From Salinibacter grassmerensis (GTDB lineage Bacteria; Bacteroidota; Rhodothermia; Rhodothermales; Salinibacteraceae), in the NCBI RefSeq assembly GCF_947077765.1, contig NZ_CAMTTF010000001.1:62001-126000 (forward strand): DNA of 64,000 bases. Reading direction: 5' to 3'. The translations under genes and the position numbers were made by a program. Shown piece by piece: positions 26,601 to 33,817 of this stretch (position 1 is the stretch's first letter; the number at the start of each line of letters is the position of its first letter). The notes beneath the pieces are model-generated. The model was not told the DNA's origin and searched no databases. It saw nothing but the letters and a program-made list of their open reading frames with translations.

Positions 26601-28640
26601 ATGACTGCTCCCCCCGAGGCTGATTCCGATGGCCTCGCCGTTCGAGCATGGTCTGGACTGTGGGGGACGGCCGTGGGTGCTGCGCTCCTCGGGCTCGGGC
26701 TTCTCGTGACCGGACGCCTAGTGGGATTGGCCGCATCCTGGTGGGGGGGTGTGCTACTCGCCGGGAGCGGGATCGGGGCGATGGCGCTCCTGCACGGGCG
26801 CCGCCTGCGCCGGATGCGTCGGCGAGCGGAAGCCCGCATCGACGCGGCCCGCGAAGAACGAGACGCGGCCGAGGAGGCGCTCGACACGGCCACCAACCGG
26901 GTTGAGACGCTCGACGAGATGCGCACGGCCAAGTCGCAGTTCCTCGAAGAGATCAGCCACGCATTTCGGCGCCCACTGACCCTCACCCTCGGTCCCATCG
27001 ACACCCTCCTGGATGGGCGCTACGGGGCCCTTGGCGACGAGGTGCGGACGCAGCTCCGCCTCGCGGAGCGGAGCGGAACGCGCCTCCTGTGGCTCGTGAA
27101 CCAGCTGCTGGACCTGGCAGAGTTGGAAACGGGCCGTATGTCCCTCACGCCCACCGACGGTGACCTGCCGTCGTTCGTGGTCCGGGGCGTTCGGTCCTTC
27201 GAGGCCCTTGCCGAGCGTCGAAATGTGCGTCTCCACTTCGAGTCGACCCTCGACGATCCCGTTGCCTGGTTCGACGAAGAAAAGATGGAGACGATGCTTG
27301 CCAACCTGCTCTCCAGCGCCCTCCGCGCCGCGGCGGAAGACGGCACGATCCAGGTGACCGTCCGCTCCTGCTCCCCCCCGGCGGGCGTCGAAGAAGAGAC
27401 GGATGGCCTTGAACTCGTCGCCGAGCACACGGGGGAGCAGGGGCATCCACCCGCGGACGACGATCTGTGGAGGACGCGCGACGATCAATCTCTCCAGGCG
27501 CCAGATCGCATCGGCACGCGGCTCGGGCTGCACCTCGTGGACGGGTTGGCCACCCTGCACGGCGGCACCTTGCAGATCGACCACGCGGCCGACGGCACGG
27601 TGCGATACGCCGTCCGGCTGCCCCGGCGTCCCCCGGGCCACGATCTTCCCGTGTCGGGCGCGTCGGGCGCGCACCCGGGGGCATCCTCGGCCGACACGAG
27701 AGAGGCGTCTCCGGAGAACGACTTTGGCCAGGACCCCCTGGTGCTCTCCCGCGAGGCCCTGTCCAGCCGGACGGACACGTCGGCCCCGGCCCCGAACACA
27801 CCCGCCGAGTCGCCGGATGAGGACCGGACGACCGTGCTGGTGATCGACGACAACTCGGTCGTCTGCACTCTCGTCCGGACCCACCTGGAGCCAGAGTACC
27901 GGGTGGAGGAGGCCCACGACGGGGCGGAGGGGTACACCCTCGCCCGGACGCTGCTGCCAGACCTGGTGATTAGTGACGTGATGATGCCGGAGGTGGATGG
28001 GTTCGAACTGTGCCGGAAGATCAAAGAGGATCCCGACATCGACCACGTGCCGGTGGTCTTTCTCACCGCACGGGCTGACCTGGAGGACAAGGTCGAGGGC
28101 CTCGACGTGGGCGCCGATGCCTATCTCACCAAGCCCTTCGAGCCGGAGGCACTGATTGCACACATCGAGAACCTCATTGCCACACGACGAACGCTCCGGG
28201 AGTCGTTCGGCGAAAGGGGGGGCGCGGCGGCAGAATCCCAAAATGCCGCGGATGAGAGAAGCGACGGGGCCGAGAAGGCGAACGAGGAGCTCCCCCCGAC
28301 CGCCGAGGCTGCCCCGCTGCCGGACCGAATTGAGGAAGCGATCGCGGAGCACCTCACCGACCCCGACTTCGGGGTGTCGGAGCTGGCGGCGGCGACGGCC
28401 CTGAGCGCCTCTCAGTTGCGGCGCCGGATGAAGGAGGCCTACGACCGCACGCCGGTGCAGCTCATTCGCCGTCGTCGGCTGGAGGCCGGGGCGCAGCTGC
28501 TCCAAGAGCGGGAGGACGTGACGATCGGAGAGGTGGCCTACGCGGTCGGCTTCAACAGCCAGTCGTATTTCTCCCGCTCGTTCCGGGACGAGTTCGGCGT
28601 GCCACCGTCGCAGCACCGGGGGGAAGGCGCGGCTGTGTAA
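26601..28640 (+). CDS. Hybrid sensor kinase-receiver-AraC transcriptional regulator
   Basis: 679 residues. Two TM helices (about 20-64) with almost no periplasmic loop lead to a coiled coil (70-105) and a dimerisation domain with the H-box EEISHAFRRPLTL (His120). The ATPase domain is degenerate: the N-box reads ANLLSSALR, with Ser239 where the Mg-binding Asn is expected, and the DxGxG box is replaced by AEHTGEQGHP, although GTRLGLHLV survives. A receiver follows with all key residues (VLVIDDNS, ISDVMMPEVDG, LTAR, YLTKPF), and then an AraC/XylS helix-turn-helix (ATALSASQLRRRMKEAY to GFNSQSYFSRSFRDEFG). This is a one-piece membrane-to-DNA regulator resembling Bacteroides hybrid systems without their sensor. 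It converges on the lipoprotein gene with 8 bases between. Confidence 0.87.
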   Translation: MTAPPEADSDGLAVRAWSGLWGTAVGAALLGLGLLVTGRLVGLAASWWGGVLLAGSGIGAMALLHGRRLRRMRRRAEARIDAAREERDAAEEALDTATNRVETLDEMRTAKSQFLEEISHAFRRPLTLTLGPIDTLLDGRYGALGDEVRTQLRLAERSGTRLLWLVNQLLDLAELETGRMSLTPTDGDLPSFVVRGVRSFEALAERRNVRLHFESTLDDPVAWFDEEKMETMLANLLSSALRAAAEDGTIQVTVRSCSPPAGVEEETDGLELVAEHTGEQGHPPADDDLWRTRDDQSLQAPDRIGTRLGLHLVDGLATLHGGTLQIDHAADGTVRYAVRLPRRPPGHDLPVSGASGAHPGASSADTREASPENDFGQDPLVLSREALSSRTDTSAPAPNTPAESPDEDRTTVLVIDDNSVVCTLVRTHLEPEYRVEEAHDGAEGYTLARTLLPDLVISDVMMPEVDGFELCRKIKEDPDIDHVPVVFLTARADLEDKVEGLDVGADAYLTKPFEPEALIAHIENLIATRRTLRESFGERGGAAAESQNAADERSDGAEKANEELPPTAEAAPLPDRIEEAIAEHLTDPDFGVSELAAATALSASQLRRRMKEAYDRTPVQLIRRRRLEAGAQLLQEREDVTIGEVAYAVGFNSQSYFSRSFRDEFGVPPSQHRGEGAAV

Positions 28641-28648
28641 CGCCCCCC

Positions 28649-29593
28649 TTACCCCTCACCCGGCAACGACACGAACCGTGCGTTTTCGGGTGGCTCCAGT
28701 TCCGACTCGTCGAACGAGCGGCGGTATGAGATGCTGTCGGCGACGGCCTCACTCTGGAGCGTATCGCCGGGCCCGTCGGCCTCCGAGTACGAGTAGCCCT
28801 CGAACCGGGTCGGCACCGTCAGGCCATCGACGGTCACGTAATCCTGGTAGTCAAAAAACGTCTGGGGCAGGTCCTCGTCGGGGCCCACGTCGCGCCCGTA
28901 GCTCACCGTGTACCGGATGGCGTCGACTTGCCCGGTCGACTTGTCGAGGTAGAGCGTATACGTATCGTCGGGCGAGTCGCCCACGGTCTCCCCGAACGTG
29001 ACCCGCACCATGTCGTGGGGCGTGCCGTCGATCGAATCGTCCGGGAGGGCCTCGTACTGGGCGCCGGGGTCGGCCAGGACGAACGGGATCTGCTGGAAAT
29101 AAAAGCCCGTCAGCGCCCAGAAGCGCGGGTTGAGCCGCTTGAGGGAGTCCGGTGCGATCCACGCCCGCTCTCCGTCCCACGCAAACCGGGCGTCCACCGG
29201 CCGGGCAGCATCGTATGAGCCGATGGTTTGGAGGTCGTGGTGGGCGTGGCGCGTGCGGTTGTCGACGACGAGAAACGACTCGAAGCGGAGGTCGGCCCCT
29301 TTGTTGGCGTAGGCCCAGGTGTAGGAACTGGTCGGGGCCCGGTACCACGCCGCGAGTCCGCCGTGCGCCTCGATGGCCTCCAGGAGACGCTGCCCGCCCT
29401 CGTTCTGGGTGAGCCGGCTTCGGGCATCCGCAACACGACGCTCGACCTCGTCTTCGGGCACAACGTTCGCCGCCGAGGACGACGACGAGTCTCCAGCGCC
29501 GCAGCCCATCGTCCCGAGCGCGACGGCGAGAAGGAGCGTGAGCCCGGCAACCGAGCGGCGGGGCAGGGTGGGACGAGGAGGCACAGGGGGCAT
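28649..29593 (-). CDS. Lipoprotein of the DUF6503/LolA-like type
   Basis: 314 residues with a basic N-terminus, a hydrophobic stretch and a lipobox LGTMGC, so exported and lipidated. The body after a Ser-rich linker is beta-rich. It includes LLEAIEAHGGLAAWYRA, a start typical of Bacteroidota proteins annotated as DUF6503 and related to outer-membrane lipoprotein carriers, and DSIDGTPHDMVRVTFG and TYTLYLDKSTGQVDAIRYTV. The precise role is unknown; a lipid- or lipoprotein-binding envelope function is likely. It is the last gene of the minus-strand pentose phosphate operon, 37 bases after the flavoprotein gene, but has no obvious functional link to it. Confidence 0.72.
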   Translation of the reverse strand: MPPVPPRPTLPRRSVAGLTLLLAVALGTMGCGAGDSSSSSAANVVPEDEVERRVADARSRLTQNEGGQRLLEAIEAHGGLAAWYRAPTSSYTWAYANKGADLRFESFLVVDNRTRHAHHDLQTIGSYDAARPVDARFAWDGERAWIAPDSLKRLNPRFWALTGFYFQQIPFVLADPGAQYEALPDDSIDGTPHDMVRVTFGETVGDSPDDTYTLYLDKSTGQVDAIRYTVSYGRDVGPDEDLPQTFFDYQDYVTVDGLTVPTRFEGYSYSEADGPGDTLQSEAVADSISYRRSFDESELEPPENARFVSLPGEG

Positions 29594-29630
29594 GAGGATA
29601 CGGGGAGGGTGAATGATAATAGTAGCTGGG

Positions 29631-31055
29631 TCAGTCTTCGCCCCCCGACGGTTCCTCGGCCGGGCCCAGGTCGAGGCCCGCGAACAGGTTGTTGAGCGAC
29701 TCGGCCAGCGTGGGGTGGGCGAAGGGCGCGGCCTGGAGGCGATCGACGGGAAGGTTGCCCATCATCGCCGTCTGCAGGATCGACATCACCTCCCCACCCT
29801 CGATGCCCAACACGGCGGCGCCGAGGAGCCGGTTGGTCGTCGAGTCGATGACCGCCTTCATGAGGCCGCGCGTCTCGTCGACCTCCAGGGCCCGGGCCAC
29901 GTGGGTCATCGGCATCTGCGCCACCGTCACGTCGAGGCCGCGGTCCTGGGCCTGCGCCTCGGTGAGGCCCACGCGGCCCAGCTGCGGGTCGGTGAAGAGG
30001 GTGTAGGCGACGAGGCGATCCTCGGTAGTATGGTCCCCGCCGTGGAGCCAGTTGTCCTGGAGCACGCGGTAGTCGTCGTAGGAGACGTGCGTGAAGGCCG
30101 GGCCGCCCGTTACGTCCCCAATTGCGTAGATGCCGTCGGTGGTGGTGGCGAGCCGGTCGTCCACCTGCACGTGGCCCCGCTCGGTGGTCTCCACGCCCGC
30201 CGCACGCACGTTCAGCGTGTCGGTATTCGGGCGCCGGCCCGCGGCCACGAGCAGTTCGTCCCCGGCCACCCGGTCCGGCGCGTCGGGGCCGTCCAGGTGG
30301 GCCGTGATCGTGCCGTCCGTCGACCCGACGGCCGTCAGGCTCGTCTCGTTCAAGACGCGGATTCCGTCTTCGCGCAGGATGTCCTGGAGCGCCTCCGCCA
30401 CGTCTGCGTCCTCGCGGCCGAGGACGTGCTCGCCCCGGTCGATAATCGTCACCTCCGCCCCGAATCGCCGAAACATCTGCCCGAACTCGAGGCCGATGTA
30501 GCCGCCGCCGAGGATGAGCAGGTGGTCCGGCACCGAGCCCAGCTCCATGATGGAGGTGGACGTGAGAGGATCAACATCGTCGAGCCCGTCGATGGGCGGG
30601 ATGACCGGACGGGCGCCGGTGTTGATCACGATCCGGTCTGCCGTCAGGGTGCTCGTCTCGCCGTCGCCCAGATCCACCTCCACGGTCGTCGCGTCGACGA
30701 ACCGGCCGTCGCCCTCAATGAGATCCAGGTTTTCCTTTTCCTCGATGCTGCTGCGGCTTCCGGACCGAAACATGTCTACGATGTCGCGCTTGCGCTGGCG
30801 GACCGTCTCCAGGTCAACGCTCACCTCACCGGTTTCAACCCCGTAGTCCCCCGCGCGGCGGGCGAGGTGGGCCACCCGGGCGCTGGCAACCATGGTCTTG
30901 GTGGGGGTGCACCCCTCGTTGACGCACGTCCCGCCCACGTGGGCACGCTCCAGGAGGGCAACGTCGTGCCCCGCCTCGGCGACCGTGCCGGCGAGCGGAC
31001 CGCCGCCCTGGCCGGCGCCGATAACGATGAGATCGTAGGGGGTCGGGCTTGGCAT
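29631..31055 (-). CDS. MerA-like FAD-dependent disulfide oxidoreductase
   Basis: 474 residues of the pyridine nucleotide-disulfide oxidoreductase family. FAD site IVIGAGQGGGPLA; redox disulfide GGTCVNEGCTPTKTMVASAR, the arrangement of mercuric reductases and their relatives; NAD(P) site LILGGGYIGLEFG; second FAD contact YAIGDVTGGPAF; and dimerisation domain ending FAHPTLAESLNNLF. It lacks both the N-terminal NmerA domain and the C-terminal vicinal cysteines needed for Hg(II) delivery, and there is no merR or merT nearby, so mercury reduction is unlikely. A lipoamide, mycothiol-like or other disulfide substrate is possible. Start at 31055 (MPSPTPYDLIVIG) is chosen close to the FAD motif; an upstream start would add 15 residues. 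It lies 60 bases after zwf. Confidence 0.85.
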   Translation of the reverse strand: MPSPTPYDLIVIGAGQGGGPLAGTVAEAGHDVALLERAHVGGTCVNEGCTPTKTMVASARVAHLARRAGDYGVETGEVSVDLETVRQRKRDIVDMFRSGSRSSIEEKENLDLIEGDGRFVDATTVEVDLGDGETSTLTADRIVINTGARPVIPPIDGLDDVDPLTSTSIMELGSVPDHLLILGGGYIGLEFGQMFRRFGAEVTIIDRGEHVLGREDADVAEALQDILREDGIRVLNETSLTAVGSTDGTITAHLDGPDAPDRVAGDELLVAAGRRPNTDTLNVRAAGVETTERGHVQVDDRLATTTDGIYAIGDVTGGPAFTHVSYDDYRVLQDNWLHGGDHTTEDRLVAYTLFTDPQLGRVGLTEAQAQDRGLDVTVAQMPMTHVARALEVDETRGLMKAVIDSTTNRLLGAAVLGIEGGEVMSILQTAMMGNLPVDRLQAAPFAHPTLAESLNNLFAGLDLGPAEEPSGGED

Positions 31056-31115
31056 TCTGGAAGGGGGCGTTTGGAAAGAGGACTTGGCGAAAGAGGCCAA
31101 AGAGTGGGGCGGTCG

Positions 31116-32627
31116 CTACGAGGAGGCCGCCTCTGCGCGTCGGGCACGGGCGCGGCCACTCGAAGTCCAAGTCGGGAGCAGGCGATCCACCGCGTCGGGG
31201 CCCCACGTGCCCGCCTCGTACGGATGGACGGAGAGGTCCGTCTCCAAGAGGGGCGTGTAAAGCTGCCACGAGGCCTCCACCTCGTCGGCCCGGACGAAAA
31301 GGGTGGCGTCTCCCACGATGATGTCGCGCAGGAGCGTTTCGTAGGCGTCGGGGACGGGGCCGAAGGCGTCCTGGTAGGAGAAGCTAAGCTGCTGCGTCTC
31401 CAGGGTCATCGAGCCGTCGTCGCTGTTGCCAGGGGCCTTCACCTCGAAGCGTAAATCAAACCCCTCGTCCGGCTGCAGCGTGATAAGTAGCTCGTTCGGG
31501 GAGGCCTCACAGTTCGCGTTCTGCGGAATGCAGGGCCCGCCGTCCGCCTGAAAGAGAGACACCGGCGCGCTTTGAAAGCGCACGGCGATCTGGGTGAGCT
31601 TTTGCGGAAGCCGCTTGCCTGTGCGCAGGAAAAACGGAACGCCCTGCCATCGCCAGTTGGCGACGCCCAGGCGCAGGGCGGCGAAGGTCTCGGTGCCGGA
31701 GTCCGCCGGCACGTCCGACTCATCCCGGTAGCCGGGCACTGGCTCGCCGTCGGCGGTGCCGGCCTGGTACTGGCCGAGGACGACGTCGGACTCGGGGTCG
31801 GGCTGCTGCACCGCATTCAGGACCTTCACCTTTTCGTCGCGGATGGCGCCGGCGTCCATGCTGGCAGGCGGCTCCATGGCCACCAGTGACAGGAGTTGGG
31901 TGAGGTGGTTCTGCACCATGTCGCGCACGTGGCCGGACTGGTCGTAGTAGCCGGCCCGTCCTCCCACGCCGAGCGGCTCGGCAACCGTGATCTCCACCCG
32001 ATCGATGTGCTCCCGGTTCCACATCGACTCGAAGAGGGCATTCCCGAAGCGGAAGGCCATTAGGTTCTGCACGGTCTCCTTACCCAGGTAGTGATCGATG
32101 CGGTACACCTGGTTCTCGTCGAAGTGGTGGTGGATCCGGTCGTTGAGGCGTTGCGCCGAGTCGAGGTCGTACCCGAACGGCTTCTCCACCACCACCCGCG
32201 TCCAGCCCGAATTCGTGTTGAGCCCCACCTCTCCGAGTCCCTCAATGGCCTGGGTGTAGATGCTGGGCGGGAGGGAAAAGTAAAAGGCGCGGTTGCCGGG
32301 CAGGTCGCGGTGCCGTTCCAGCCGCTCCACGCGCTCCCGCAGGCCCTCGTAGTCATTGCCCTCGGGCCCGAGGGACTGGTAGTACAGGTTCCGGGTGCAC
32401 CAGGCGTCCACCTCCTCCTCCGGATGGCCGTTCTCGCGGAGGGCCGCCCGGGCCGCCTCCCGAAACCGCTCGTCGGACCAGTCCGACCGGGCCGCGCCCA
32501 GCACGACGCACCGCCGGGCCATGTCCTCGTCCTGCATCAAATGATAGAGGGCCGGGATCAGCTTCCGCTTCGTGAGGTCGCCGGTGGCCCCGAAGATGAC
32601 GAACAGGTGGGGGTCAATCTGAGACAT
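31116..32627 (-). CDS. zwf: Glucose-6-phosphate 1-dehydrogenase
   Basis: First step of the oxidative pentose phosphate pathway: glucose-6-phosphate to 6-phosphogluconolactone with NADP or NAD reduction. 503 residues, normal for the family. Coenzyme motif VIFGATGDLTKRKLIPALYHL, active-site signature RIDHYLGKETVQN with catalytic His, EKPFGYDL and the substrate-binding FFLRTGKRLPQK. Start at 32627 (MSQIDPHLFVIFGATG) is preferred since the longer frame would overlap the end of gnd. It lies 75 bases after gnd in the operon tal-pgi, gnd, zwf. The C-terminus is lengthened by an Arg/Ala-rich tail. Confidence 0.96.
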   Translation of the reverse strand: MSQIDPHLFVIFGATGDLTKRKLIPALYHLMQDEDMARRCVVLGAARSDWSDERFREAARAALRENGHPEEEVDAWCTRNLYYQSLGPEGNDYEGLRERVERLERHRDLPGNRAFYFSLPPSIYTQAIEGLGEVGLNTNSGWTRVVVEKPFGYDLDSAQRLNDRIHHHFDENQVYRIDHYLGKETVQNLMAFRFGNALFESMWNREHIDRVEITVAEPLGVGGRAGYYDQSGHVRDMVQNHLTQLLSLVAMEPPASMDAGAIRDEKVKVLNAVQQPDPESDVVLGQYQAGTADGEPVPGYRDESDVPADSGTETFAALRLGVANWRWQGVPFFLRTGKRLPQKLTQIAVRFQSAPVSLFQADGGPCIPQNANCEASPNELLITLQPDEGFDLRFEVKAPGNSDDGSMTLETQQLSFSYQDAFGPVPDAYETLLRDIIVGDATLFVRADEVEASWQLYTPLLETDLSVHPYEAGTWGPDAVDRLLPTWTSSGRARARRAEAASS

Positions 32628-32701
32628 ATCCGGAGTGCGAGTGTCGAGGTGCGAACGGGAGTGGGGGAACGGGGGACATCTCCGTTCGGCGTTCGGGGGC
32701 G

Positions 32702-33613
32702 TCACTCGTCGCTAGACTTGACGTCGTGCCCCCCAAACTGATTGCGCATGGCGGCCAGCAGCTTGTGGGTGTAGGAGTCCTCCGTCCGCGAGTCGAGCCG
32801 CGAGATGAGGGCATCGGTGATGACGGGGGCCGGCACGTCGAGGTCGATGGCCTCCTTCACCGTCCAGCGGCCCTCGCCGGAGTCGTCGACCCAGGGTTCG
32901 ATGCCCGACAGGTCCTGGCCCTCCTCAAGCGCACGGGCCGTCAGGTCGAGCAGCCAGGAGCGCACCACGCTCCCGAACCGCCACGTCTCGGCCACCTGCT
33001 GGAGATCAAGGTCGAACGTCTCTTTCGACTTCATGATGTCGAACCCCTCGGCGTAGGCCTGCATGACGCCGTACTCGATGCCGTTGTGCACCATCTTGAC
33101 GAAGTGGCCCGAGCCGACATCGCCCATGTGGCCCCAGCCTTTGTCGGGGCCGGGGGCGAGGGTGGTGAGGGCGGGCCGGAGCTGGTCGATGGCCGCGTCG
33201 GGGCCGCCCACCATCATGCTGTAGCCCTCCTCCAGGCCCCACACGCCGCCGGACGTGCCCACGTCGACGTAGTGGATGCCGTGCTCCTCTGTGCGCCCAG
33301 CGCGGCGGAGCGTGTCCTTGTAGTTCGAATTGCCGCCGTCCACGACGACGTCGCCCTCACCGAGGAGCGGGAGCAGGTCGTCGAGGGTGGCGTCCACGGC
33401 GTCGCCCGCCGGCACCATCAGCCAGCAGACGCGTGGGGGCTCCAACTGGTCGACGAGGGCATCGAGGGCCGTGGCCCCCGTTGCGCCGTCGTCCTCGAGC
33501 TCTTGCACGGCGCTCTCGTCGAGGTCGAAGCCGATGACCTCGTGGCCGTCGCGCATCAGGCGCCGGCCCATGTTTGCGCCCATCTTGCCGAGTCCGATCA
33601 TTCCAAGTGTCAT
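32702..33613 (-). CDS. gnd: 6-phosphogluconate dehydrogenase, short form (GndA/YqeC type)
   Basis: Oxidative decarboxylation of 6-phosphogluconate to ribulose-5-phosphate. The 303 residues match the short form, as opposed to about 470 for the E. coli type. Coenzyme motif LGMIGLGKMGANMGRRL is followed at the end of the second strand by VIGFDLD. The Asp there favours NAD over NADP. Substrate residues lie in VVDGGNSNYKD and DVGTSGGVWGLEEGYSMMVGG, and the catalytic Lys/His/Asn in HFVKMVHNGIEYG. It lies between the tal-pgi fusion gene and zwf on the same strand and is almost certainly co-transcribed with them. Confidence 0.94.
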   Translation of the reverse strand: MTLGMIGLGKMGANMGRRLMRDGHEVIGFDLDESAVQELEDDGATGATALDALVDQLEPPRVCWLMVPAGDAVDATLDDLLPLLGEGDVVVDGGNSNYKDTLRRAGRTEEHGIHYVDVGTSGGVWGLEEGYSMMVGGPDAAIDQLRPALTTLAPGPDKGWGHMGDVGSGHFVKMVHNGIEYGVMQAYAEGFDIMKSKETFDLDLQQVAETWRFGSVVRSWLLDLTARALEEGQDLSGIEPWVDDSGEGRWTVKEAIDLDVPAPVITDALISRLDSRTEDSYTHKLLAAMRNQFGGHDVKSSDE

Positions 33614-33817
33614 AGCGAAGAGAAGCGGTGGGTTTGGGAAAACGTTGTGTGCCGTGGAAGGACGCGGTCGTGCCCGTTCGGGCCTGCTCGGAACGTGCGC
33701 CGCCGGACACAGACCCCGAGAGCGGCACGATTTCGCCCGGCGGGGCGGGGAGAGGGACGGAACGGATCGTCGGTGGAGCGGCAGTCGGGCATGCGTCTTT
33801 TCATCACATGGCCCGCC

